Assembly: GCA_002964805.2 (NCBI GenBank)
Contig: PUDQ02000002.1
Span: 1 to 64,000 of the forward strand
DNA length: 64,000 nucleotides
Reading direction: 5' to 3'
Origin: Trametes villosa
Taxonomy: Eukaryota > Basidiomycota > Agaricomycetes > Polyporales > Polyporaceae
This document shows, one piece after another, positions 54,818 to 64,000 of this stretch; the first letter of the stretch is position 1, and every line of letters begins with the position of its first letter. Position numbers and translations under genes: made by a program. Below the pieces are notes generated by a model. The model searched no databases and had not been told where the DNA came from. It saw nothing but the letters and a program-made list of their open reading frames with translations.

Positions 54818-57800
54818 TCAAAATACACTACTCCACGAGTCGACGTCAGGCGGTACATGTAAAGATGGGCGTAGGTCGGGGGAGTGTAACGGCGTGGGTG
54901 GGGTGTAGGATTCTTGAGGCTGGAAGGGAGTCGCGAGGTTGGGAGGGGTGTGCCTTCCAGCCCATGGGTCCATGACAGACGGGATTGCCATCGATTGGCC
55001 GCCCATAGGCCAACCATGTTGCGGGAACGAACTTGAGGGAGGGGCGAGCGGGTGTTGGTTTTCTGACTGCGGTAGTCGATATCGCCCCTGCTGAGCGGAT
55101 AACGCGAGCGGCCCGGGGCCTCGGAGAAGCACGCGGTCATGACGAGGTTGTGGGCTCGGACTCGGCGGCGGTGCAACCTGGCGTCTCGGGGCCGGTAGCG
55201 TATGCCTACCAGGCGGGCCTTGCTGCTGAATCGACGAGGTCGGATGTCCTCCCGGTGGCCAGTGAACTTGGCGTTGCTGGGGACTGGGGCTCGGGGGCGG
55301 CGGGAGCTGGTGGCCCGGAGATACGAACAGATATCTTGTAGGACCACCTGGAGCCTCAGGCTGACTCGGCGCCCATGCGAAATCTTCCGCATGTCGCGGG
55401 CTCGGACGCGGCGGCGGTGCGTGTTGGTACGTCGAGGGTTGCGCCACTGGGGCCGCGAGCTGTTGCGCCGGGTACAGCGGCGGCGCCCGGGCGTGTAGGT
55501 GCTGCGACGCTTGCGGGCTCGGACTCGGTGGCGGTGCGTGTTGGTATGTCGAGGGTTGCATGAGCGCCCCTCCCGCCACTGGTGCCGCGAGCTGTTGCGC
55601 CGGGTACAGCGGCAGCGCCCGGGCGTGTAGGTGCTGCGACGCGGCTGCTGCTGCCATTGTTGGCGGATGTTGAGACGGCGGCAGCGGTGGCGCCGGAGTG
55701 AGAACTTGTCGAGGCGGGGCCAGCGGGTGTCTTGAAGGCGGTAGCGGTGGAAGTTCTGGGTAGTGGGATGCCTGCGGCCCGGCCAGCCCAGCTGGGTGTC
55801 GGGACGGCGGCGGCGGGTATCGGGACGGCGGTGCCAGCCCAAGCACGTGTGGCGGGGGCGGGGGCGGGGGCGGCGCAAGCGGGTGTCGGGATGGTGGGGG
55901 CGGCGCAAGCGGGTGTCGGGATGGTGGGGGTGGGGGTGCATTCGCGTGTTGCGAGAGTGGCATTGGCGGGGCACGATGGCGCTGGGGTGGCGCTGGATAC
56001 TGCCCCCAGGATGGCACGGCCTCATGCCTCACCTTCGGATCGTATTGACCGTGCACTGACGGCGGTCTCTGGAACGGACTGTATGTCATAGCGTGCAGAG
56101 GGGTGAAGTGGGGCGCGGGATTTGGGTCGAGCCGAGCGCGTTTAGAGGGACCAGATACAGGTTCCCCGAACGGGACAGAGGGGCTGTATGGAGCGTGCCC
56201 AGCCAGGCTCTCTTCACGAGCACGCTTCTGGGGCATCTGAGGTGTAGACGGGTGTGCGTGAGGGGCGAGATAGGATGTTGGCGAGGGATAGGTTGGCGGG
56301 TAGGCGGTGGAGGGCATAGGAAGCGTGTAGTGACTAGCGGCGGTCGGCTGCATGGGCGGCGGAGACGGCTCCGGCTGTGCCACAGAGGGACGTGCAGAGG
56401 CGGCAGCCACTCGCGAGGCACGCGGTTTGGTTGGGACAGGTGTGAAGACGATGGGGATGGTACTGACATAGCGTTCAAGCTCCTCGTGGTAGTCGTCCCA
56501 GAAGATCCATTTCGCTTTAAGGATAGTCGACACATTTTCAGCGTCGACTGGCCCGCAAACGATGAGCGACGAGACCAGATCGTCGTCTAGGATGGCGGTC
56601 TCGTCGTACTGAGCGCGTTTGTGATCGCGTGCGAATATCTGGTGTCGCCACTCGCGTAGCTTCTTTTGCGCGTCGAGGTCGGGCAGTCCGCGCTTGAGCT
56701 GTTTCGCCTTGGCATCTGGGCGTGGGGGGGATGGCCGCGTGATGTCGAGCAGGGATGGTGCACAGATATCACAGCAGGGCACCGTAGGCGAATCTGCATG
56801 ATATATACAGGAGGTTAGGACTGGTCAATGGGCGCGTGAGATAGCCGGACAGAGAGTGAACACGTACCAGACAGAATACTCTCAAAAACCTTGGCCCAAA
56901 GCCGTCGCCGACATGAGGTGCTCTGTACGAAGGCGAGGAGGCCTTCATCGGAGGCGTCTGGATCGAGGAGAGGTGGGTGGCCGTCGGGTAGGCTGTCGTC
57001 CCGGTTGGACGCCCCACGCCCAACCCCGTGAGACCTGGCATACTCACGGACCTCTTTGGGATCCTTCTTGACGCCCTCGGCAGTCCCGCCATCCTTAGTG
57101 CTTGCTTTTCGCCGTCGTGCGCTCCCCTTGGTCTTCGCAGCAGCTTCGCAGCCATCCGAAACGAGGTCAACGCTGTATGCTGACCTTTCCACGAGCAGCA
57201 CTGCAAGTCCACGGCGGCCGCGTCCCCGCGCAGCACGCCCCGCGCGCTGGATGAAGTTGGAGAGTGTCGCAGGCAGCTTCCATTGGATAACACGGTCGAT
57301 GTCAGGCAAATTGCATCCCTGAGTGTGCGTACCAGAGTCAGGTCAGCGCGAACACGTATTTGCAGCAAATATGTACTTACCATTCCTGCAGCGTCGGTGC
57401 AGACAAGGATTCGGATACTACCCCTACGGAAGTGAGCCATCGCGAGCCTCCGGTACTCCTGGGACAGGGTTGCGTTGAACGGCCGCACGACACCGTTAGG
57501 AAACCTCGTCGGTCGAGAAGAGTTCGAGCGGGAAGCCGCTACCGCACAACGGATCCTCTCGTTGAGATAGTCCATGATGTCTCCCCCGGCAGCGATGTTG
57601 TCGACGTATAGGTAAGTCTTCGGAATGTCTGTGGCGCTGTGCAGTGTCGGCGGTATGGCGAAGTCGAGATCGGCGTAGGAGTTTAGGGGATGCTCACAGG
57701 CTCGCACCACAATAGAAACATTGGGACGGTCGTTACCCTTGTTGATGAAGCGGGACTGAGTTTCGGATTGCGCGAATTGCAGGACGTGATGTATTGTCCG

Positions 57801-58587
57801 GCGAACGCGCGCGGTGAGAGTTGCTGTGACCGCAATGACGGGGGTGCCGCGAGGGAGGAACGACCGTATCTTCCCAAGTGACCCGTACTTCTTACGGAAG
57901 TCTGCACCCCAGTGAGCGATACAGTGGGCCTCATCGACAAACATTGATATGATGTTCAGCATGAAGCCTGTGTTCCGCAGGATGCGATCCATAAACGCGC
58001 GCGACTGAAGCATCTCGGGCGACACGAGGATGATCTGATACTTGAGGTTCAGAATGTCCTACAGGAACCAGAATAAGTAATTTGTACTCTATGGGCTCTG
58101 AGCGAGTGACAGCGTACTCGGATTACGAGGGGCGAACATGCACCGTTTGCGCTGTTCAAGGCGACAGCCTTCAAGCCGAAGTCCGTATCAAATGTTTGGA
58201 CCTAGAATGTAGTATGCGCTATAAAAAATATACTGCAGTCGGTAGAAGGTGACGCACCATCTCCTCCTCCAGAGAGAGCAGGGGACAAACCATCAAGGTA
58301 AATTTCTTCTCATTGCCAGGCCAGAGATGCGGCCCCGCCGCCAGCGCAGTCTTCCCGGAGCCGGTGGGAGCTTGCACGATCATGTCCGTACCCTCGATTT
58401 GAGCCTGTATAGCCGCCATTTGAAAGTCTTTAGGGTCGTCATCCCACTTGAATGCCTCGCGCAACCGGGCAGCGAGCGACTTGAGGTCTTCCGGGGTTAG
58501 GCGGGGTCGAGCAGTAGAGCGTAGAGGCTTTGAAGCGGTGAAAATAGAGTGGGCCTGCCTAGCTGCTTTACGCGAGATTCGAGCCAT
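54818..58587 (-). CDS. RecQ-like DEAH helicase with a long proline-rich tail
   Basis: Start MARISRKAARQAHSIF at 58587. ATP-dependent 3'-5' DNA unwinding is expected. Motifs in order: FQMAAIQAQIEGTD (Q-motif region), Walker A APTGSGKTAL, VSPEMLQ, the DEAH box VDEAHCIAHWG, VIAVTATLT, TYLYVDNIAAGG, RILVCTDAAGMG and FIQRAGRAARGRG (motif VI). A probable zinc-binding part follows: CRRRLWAKVFES, then after an intron CCDIC. I see four introns (near 58,240, 58,110, 57,350 and 56,820), each with good GT..AG ends. The last ~500 residues (from about 56,430) are low-complexity Pro/Ser/Gln/His with repeated PPSRHPLAPP-type units; this part evolves as a simple repeat and is open in a second frame too. No break in the helicase. 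Confidence 0.85.
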
Positions 58588-58831
58588 GGGAGGAAGAGAC
58601 GGCGCAAAAAAGAGTGTTTTGCAGAAGAGTCAATGTAGTGGTTACAGCGTAGAGGATACAGGTCGAATCGAACGAGCTCGCGGCTCCTGTCTTGAACGGT
58701 CACTGACACCACCTATCCGCGTACCTCACGGCCCCGTCGCCGCATACTCCTATGCTCACTACTTCTCTTCTGGGTTCGGAACTTCACACTGATATTAGCT
58801 GGGCCTAGCGTGACTATTGTCAGCCTCAAAC
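58588..58831. promoter_or_regulatory. Divergent promoter between the RecQ-like and DUF6589 genes
   Basis: The 244 bp between the two start codons (58587 minus, 58832 plus) must hold both promoters. No core element is clear. The role is inferred from layout. Confidence 0.4.
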
Positions 58832-61435
58832 ATGTCTGCTCTCAATCTGGACGACTTGCTTACCATGTCTCCCCTGAGTGCTTTGCCACCTTCCTCGCCT
58901 CCGCCTCCTTCACCCCTGTCGCTCGCTTCGTCACTCCAAGGCTTACCCTCCGATGCCCATCCTGGCGATGCACCCTCACACGAGACCTCTGTTGACGACG
59001 TCCCCCGAGTCGAAGACGCCGCTGAGCCCGACATGCTCGAGGCCGAAAACGAAGAGCTCCGAATAGCCGCGGCTTCGTCAAGCGATCCAGGTGTCATTCC
59101 TACCTCCCCTGCAGTAAGTAACGAAGACGAAACCAGAGAAGAGGTGAGGATGCGAAAGGGACAAGAGAAACGCAAGCGTACCATGGCAGAGACGCGGGAG
59201 GTCCGGGAAGTACAGCGCCTCGAGGAGCTGCAAAGGGTGGCTGAGGAGAACGAGGCGGCACGGGTTTCTGCCTTGAGGGAGGCCGCCGCAGCCCGAGAGT
59301 GCTGCTTTCAGAGCGCTCTGGAAACGCTGAAGAACGGTGGACTCACCTGGGGGATTTCGTGGAGTGGGTCTGCAGACCGCGTTCCGGCAGGGGCGCGGTC
59401 AGGCGATGGGGAATGTTCGAGACGGAAGGGCAGGTCGAGCGCATCTTGGACCTGTGGGTGTCGAAGAAGAACTCTCCCGGGGCCCGACAGAAGGTCCACA
59501 ACTGGGCCCTCCAATACATGGGCACTGTCGTTAGTAAAGAAGCTCACGCCGCAACCGTAGACGGGCTGCTGATGTCGCGCCACATGCAAATCACCGAGTC
59601 CTTCGTTCTCGGGTTCAACATGAAGACGATCCATGCGCGACTGCATACGCTCTGCCCCTCCATGGCATCCCTCATGATGCACTTTACGACAACAAGGAGA
59701 CAAACAGTCGAAGCGGAGAAGCCGATGAAGACAGCATCGGAGAAGGAGGCGTGTGAGCAGCGCGAGGCTAGGAGACATAGGGCGAGTGAAGTTGTATCAC
59801 ACCTGTATCAGCAGCCATTGACATCAACACATTTAGAGGATTGGGGCGGCTCTGACAGAGCTGCTGGGGGAGCGAAGTCAGAACAACAGCTTCGTGAAGC
59901 ACATCATGGGTCTCTACCTCTATGCTGCAGGGGCACAGCGGCAAGTCCTCTCCGTCCTCTCCACCATTGGCCTGTGCAGCAGCTACTCGAGCCTCGCTGG
60001 AAGTGGAAGCACACGTACTCGAAGCCCACCGGCCGACTCGGGTGCGGCGGATGGTGATCCTCGTGGCGGGGATCCTGACGATCCGTCGTCATCAGACTCA
60101 GAATCCGACCTCGACGATGCTGACTGGGTACCGGATGACGATGAAGAAGACTACTCGAGTTCCGAGGACGACAACAGCTCGGAGAGTGAGGCTGGCGAGT
60201 CTGCGGAAAGTGGCACGAGTGCCTGCGAGCCTCTGGACGGCGCGGGGGCAGGAGGGGAACGCGGGGAACGCGATCGAGACGCGATCGGCAGCGCGGAAGC
60301 AAAAGATGCGCCTGAAGCGCCCATCACCGGCCTCTCTCACCTGCTCTATCGTGGGGCTGGCTTGCTCCGCCGCATCTCTGCAGCCTGTCGACTCTCTTCG
60401 CGTCGATGCGCGCACGAACGCCTCTGCGGACACGTCTACGACAACATCAATATGATGTTCAGGATCGCCGAACAGATCCTTGGCCGTAAGGACTCGCAGG
60501 AGAACGGCACATGCGCAACCGTCTTCCCGCTATACGACGCGAAAGAGGAAGACATGCAAACGTCTGACCTCCTCAAGTCCTACGAGTCTGCGCCATCCCT
60601 CACTATCAAGGACATCCTTCAGACGCCTGCAGAGACGAAACTCTTTGAGCAGTCTCTAGAGCATGCGGCTCTTCGCGACCTCGTCACGCGTACGGATCTC
60701 TTTGCTCGTTTTCGTCCGGCGGTTACCGCCTGCCTTCCTGCCACGGACGAGCAGATTCCCCTCCACCAGACAGAGATATATCCTCTACCTGCCATGAATA
60801 TCGACGAATCCAGCATCACAGGGAACGCGGACGTTGTGGACGCCATCTTCAAGGAGCTAGGGTTTGATGTCGGAACTACCAAGTTCTCCGGCATTGTACG
60901 CCCCATGTTCGGCGACCAGCTCTCTATCTCGCGCTTGCGCTCACTCATCACGAACCGCGCTGGCCATGAGAGCGTTGCCCGCTCCTACGCCTATCTCGCC
61001 TTTGGGCCTGGGTTTTTCCACCACCAGATGGCGCTGACCCACGGCATCATCGAAGCTCATTGGGGCGATCCTCACGCGGGCACTCGCAACCCCTCCTCCC
61101 TTTCATTCCTCAATACCGTTCTCGATCGCAAGCCCATAGTCCTCTCTTCGCTTCCGCCGTACCGCACGTGCAGGGACCTCATCTTCACGGCGCTCTCCTC
61201 CTGTCTACTTCATTGCCTCGAGCGTGTCTCACAGTGTGCGTCTCTCGAAGAATATGCTCGAACTGTCACCTTCGATCAGCTGCGCAAGGACGTCCACTCG
61301 ATCATGACCTCGTACGTGAGCCCGGAGGTTGTCGCTCTCCTGCGCCGCGAACGGCAGGAAGATGTAAGTAACGATAGGGTCACCGTCAGACCCAGAGTGA
61401 GATGCACAGAGTCTTGGATGGTGATGATAAGATAG
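58832..61435 (+). pseudogene. DUF6589 protein with a frame break and shortened 3' end
   Basis: From MSALNLDDLLTM (58832) a coiled-coil-like region (REVQRLEELQRVAEENEAAR) leads to NGGLTWG|DFVEWVCRP, where the frame shifts at a G run (59,348-59,352; one G short of continuous). The reading goes on through ETEGQVERILDLW and, after an intron at about 59,794-59,836, ALTELLGERSQNNSF and VKHIMGLYLYAAGAQRQ. An acidic linker follows, then the DUF6589 core: NINMMFRIAEQILGRKDSQE, LHQTEIYPLPAMNIDESS, MFGDQLSISRLRSLI, FFHHQMALTHGIIEAHWGDP and PIVLSSLPPYRTCRDLIF. The usual C-terminal continuation is not found past about 61,360, just where a different, minus-strand unit begins. DUF6589 has no known function; I would group it with transposon-associated fungal domains. 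Confidence 0.72.
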
Positions 61436-61661
61436 ATACATGAACGTCTCCTGCCGGCGCGTGCTCAGCGCCGGCGGTGCTATACAGTCCTTCAAGCCAC
61501 AGCCCACGGGCGCCTAAGCGCCAGACCCCAGCCGGGCACAGCCACGGCAACCCCAACCCTAACACCCTCCCCCTCTGGACCGATGACGGTCCGCGGATGA
61601 TGAAGAGGTGGGAGCCTCGACGAGGGCGACCGAGGGCACGGCGCGAGTGACGCGTACCCCC
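61436..61661. other. Junction between the DUF6589 gene and the gag-like unit
   Basis: No gene. It contains a short C-rich run with one telomere-like aaccctaacacc, too short to be a telomere. Probably the 3' end of the minus-strand unit, and possibly the point where it cut into the DUF6589 gene. Confidence 0.4.
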
Positions 61662-63941
61662 TTAGTGGTCAGCCGCGACCTCGTCGGCATCGTCGGCGTC
61701 GATAAGTTCATCGAAGTCGCCGTGGTTCGAGTCGTGGGTCTCGAGGAGACGCGTGCCCCATGCTATCTCGTCGTGCTTGACGATGAGCGCGACTTGGGCG
61801 GGAGTGGTGACGGAGTCGATCGAGCGCGGCTCCTCGTTCCACGGAGTGGCGTCGTTGGGCTCGCGTCCCGAAGCCTGGTTGCGCTCGAGCCGGGCCCAGC
61901 GGTACAGGGACTCGAGGACGGGTTTGTCCAGAGCGACCCCATGTACGCAGAACCACGCGGCGAGGTGGACGTGGGACGCGTCGTCAGCCCCGTAAGGGAA
62001 CCGGACGGGTGCTTCCTGCGGGATAGCCACATATTCGCCGGTGGTGACGATCCGCTCATACCACTCGGGGATGGAGAACAACTCCATCACCAAGCGGCGG
62101 ATCGGCGCGTCGTGCACCCGGTGGGGGTTTTTGGCCGCCCGTTGGGGAAGCAGGTGCCACAGCAAGAAGTGGGCGCGGCAGTCAGCCGCCAGCGGCATCC
62201 CGAACTCGACGTTGTCGGGGGTCTCTCCAGACGCGAGTCTCATGCCGAGCGGCCAGACCGTGGTGCAAGCGCTTCGGAAGAAGCGCCACACCACATCCTT
62301 GCTCGCCGACGCGTCCGGGTACCGTCCCAGGACGCAGCGAGGCGCGTTAACCGGGCGGGGAGGGGCCCGCGCCAGGTCCTTCCACCGGGGCGAGTCACGG
62401 CTCATGGTGAGGTGGAGGTACCGCACACCATCGGGGCGGAACAACGCCTTGTCGTTGTACCGCCTGAAGATGGCCTTGTAGAACCGAATGGCCTCCTCGT
62501 CGTACTCGACCGCCGCCCACCACCGTAGGTTGTGCGCCTGCACAACCGACGTGATGGTGGTGCCCGCCCACGGACCGTACTCCGCAACACTGTCGATAGG
62601 CAACACCTGGTCGGCGTTGCCGGAGCCCTTGGCGTCCGCGTGCCGGGAGACCTCCTTCGCACGTCCGGAAGGGGTCATACCCTTCGCGAACATGTCGAGG
62701 GGGTCTTGGAAGACCATGTCGATCCCGAAGAACTCGGACGAATCGTCCTCGTCCTCCGAGTCGCCGCCCAGGATGTGATCGAGCTCGTCCGCCATGTTGG
62801 GCGCCGTGCGGGGGCTCGTCCAGCAACGGTACCACGCGGACAGCGGCTGGCCGCTGTTCTCGAGGTCCTCGTCGCGACGGCCCTTCCGCGAGCGCACCAG
62901 GTGGATCTCCTTCTCCTCGGGGGTGCGCTCAATCGTCTCCAGACGAGCCAACTCCAAGTCGTCCGCGTTGAGCTTGGCAACCTTCGCCCGGGTGTTACCC
63001 CGGCGGGGACGCCCGGCGGCCTGTCGCTCTGTTTGGGCGACCGGCGGAGCGACGGTGGTGCCGTCCCCGGTCCCAGCCATGACGACGTCGGTGTCTCCGG
63101 GTGCCGAGGGTGCCGCCACTGGTCCTGGGGTGACGACGGGGAGGTCGCCCCAGGAATAGTTGGCGGGCAATCCCCAGCCGGGCGATCCGGGCGCAGCCAT
63201 GCTCGTCGACGGCCCCGCGGCGGCGTTGTGGTCGCTCGTCGCAGGCGCGAGCGGGGCAGGAGGGGCGCGAGGTGCGGGGGCGCGAGCTCCCTCACCTCGT
63301 CCACGTCCTCGGCCCGCCCAACCCTCATCGTGGGCCGGAGGGAAGAACGATCGGGGCCCGCCATGAGCCAGGCCCGATCCTGGCCCCCGGCGGTTCGGGT
63401 CGCCCTTGGCCTGCTTGACCTCGCCCTGGAGGCGAGCGACGTCCTTCTCGGCAGCGGAGAGCGAGGTCTCCGCCTTCGACAGGGACGCCTTGAGCTGTGA
63501 TCGCTCGTCGCGCAGTCGCTCGACCTTGCGCTCGAGGTCCGAGATCGTGTTGTCACGCTCGCGGAGCCTCCCACGCATGTCGGCCATCTGCTCCTTGAGG
63601 TCGCTCATGTCAGAGATTAGCGCGCTCTCGCGGCGCGCGACGTCCGCCATCTCGCGGTACGACTCGGCCAGGCGCTGCCAGGGGTTGTCTTGCTGCCCCG
63701 GGCCCGCATAGCCGAATTGCGCGGGCGCGCCGAAATTGCCGCCTTGGGCGGGCGCACCGAAGTTGCCGCCGCCAAAGTTCCCGGGTTGCCCGCTATAGGG
63801 ACCCGGCATCTGTTGTTGCCCGTAGAAGGGCCCGGAGGACCATTGGCCGCCGGAGGGAGGATTGTGCGGAGGGTAGTCACCTGGGTGACTGCCCCCGCCC
63901 CCTCCCCCTCCAGGCGAGCCGTACGGCGCATCGGTGTCCAT
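61662..63941 (-). CDS. Long coiled-coil, Gly-rich protein, possibly gag-like
   Basis: 759 aa from ATG at 63941 (MDTDAPYGSPGGGG). A Gly/Pro/Gln-rich N-terminus with NFGAPAQGGNFGAPAQ repeats is followed by a strong coiled coil (about residues 90-175: LKEQMADMRGRLRERD, LERKVERLRDERSQLKASL). Then comes an RG-rich and Pro/Ala linker, and a folded-looking C-terminal part from about residue 330 with WYRCWTSPRTAPNMADELDH, TTITSVVQAHNLRWWAAVEY, FYKAIFRRYNDK and WRFFRSACTTVWPLGMRLAS. No protease, reverse transcriptase or zinc knuckle is present. The size, the coiled coil and a transposon-rich setting suggest ORF1/gag of a retroelement whose remaining part lies beyond the right edge, but I do not recognise the family. 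It could equally be a host gene. Confidence 0.6.
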   Translation of the reverse strand: MDTDAPYGSPGGGGGGGSHPGDYPPHNPPSGGQWSSGPFYGQQQMPGPYSGQPGNFGGGNFGAPAQGGNFGAPAQFGYAGPGQQDNPWQRLAESYREMADVARRESALISDMSDLKEQMADMRGRLRERDNTISDLERKVERLRDERSQLKASLSKAETSLSAAEKDVARLQGEVKQAKGDPNRRGPGSGLAHGGPRSFFPPAHDEGWAGRGRGRGEGARAPAPRAPPAPLAPATSDHNAAAGPSTSMAAPGSPGWGLPANYSWGDLPVVTPGPVAAPSAPGDTDVVMAGTGDGTTVAPPVAQTERQAAGRPRRGNTRAKVAKLNADDLELARLETIERTPEEKEIHLVRSRKGRRDEDLENSGQPLSAWYRCWTSPRTAPNMADELDHILGGDSEDEDDSSEFFGIDMVFQDPLDMFAKGMTPSGRAKEVSRHADAKGSGNADQVLPIDSVAEYGPWAGTTITSVVQAHNLRWWAAVEYDEEAIRFYKAIFRRYNDKALFRPDGVRYLHLTMSRDSPRWKDLARAPPRPVNAPRCVLGRYPDASASKDVVWRFFRSACTTVWPLGMRLASGETPDNVEFGMPLAADCRAHFLLWHLLPQRAAKNPHRVHDAPIRRLVMELFSIPEWYERIVTTGEYVAIPQEAPVRFPYGADDASHVHLAAWFCVHGVALDKPVLESLYRWARLERNQASGREPNDATPWNEEPRSIDSVTTPAQVALIVKHDEIAWGTRLLETHDSNHGDFDELIDADDADEVAADH

Positions 63942-64000
63942 CCGGGTGCGCTTACCCGAGCCGTCGCCGACGTCTCGGCCAGTGGCGCGCTCGGAAGGGG

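Noticed and set aside
54712..56025. 437-codon frame overlapping the RecQ-like gene tail
   Set aside because: Same-strand shadow frame created by the proline-rich repeats; no start context, motif or splice logic of its own.
61540..61570. Telomere-like aaccctaacaccct
   Set aside because: Only about one repeat unit; a telomere needs a long tandem array.
1..64000. Prokaryotic features such as CRISPR arrays, operons with ribosome binding sites, or riboswitches
   Set aside because: Genes carry short spliceosomal introns and fungal domain families; no spaced direct-repeat array was seen.

Overview
The window looks like a gene-dense, TE-rich piece of an Agaricomycete (basidiomycete, probably Polyporales-like) genome. 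Introns are 45-60 nt, GT..AG, often with a CTAAC/CTGAC-type branch motif. Recognisable families include a Helitron, Plavaka-type transposases, DUF6532, DUF6589, a DUF6729-like zinc-ribbon protein, an RBR E3 ligase, a JmjC protein and a RecQ-like helicase. All assignments come from reading the sequence; no database search was run.

Region 1 (1-11,264) is a giant palindrome. Two apparently identical arms of at least 5,587 bp (1-5587 and 5678-11264, position sum 11,265) flank a 90-bp spacer. Each arm carries, from outside in, a divergent gene E, two paralogues F and G, and three tandem paralogues A, B and C. The stop codon of C lies 11 nt from the inner edge. The first 84 nt of the spacer are an exact copy of 23,820-23,903, upstream of the Helitron replicase, so the centre of the palindrome holds a piece of what is probably a Helitron leader. 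The left arm runs off the window.

Region 2 (11,265-16,146) continues the same kind of locus as single-copy sequence: the end of E, a duplicated ~189-bp repeat, an unrelated six-exon gene H, a decayed third F-type copy (J), and a fourth A-type paralogue (D) with the same four-exon layout. Two lineage-specific gene families (A/B/C/D and F/G/J) are therefore interleaved here.

Region 3 (16,147-23,903) is a nearly full-length Helitron on the minus strand. It has a >2,200-aa uninterrupted Rep/helicase frame, a textbook 3' hairpin plus CTAA end, and a small retropepsin-like frame upstream of the replicase. Region 4 (23,904-29,187) holds a broken non-LTR retrotransposon, a non-autonomous inverted-repeat element rich in CAAGT/ACTTG, and long stretches without a gene I can support.

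Region 5 (29,188-32,816) is an intact CCCH x3 plus RBR E3 ligase gene. Region 6 (32,817-42,883) is transposon wreckage: a hAT relic, two truncated Plavaka copies in tandem and a LINE zinc-knuckle scrap. Region 7 (43,267-63,941) alternates transposase-derived and host-like genes: DUF6729-like, JmjC, RS-rich DUF6532, a Plavaka N-terminal stub, a RecQ-like helicase with a proline-rich tail, DUF6589, and a long coiled-coil gag-like frame. Several conserved frames are broken by single-base indels beside homopolymers, which could be sequencing errors or real decay.
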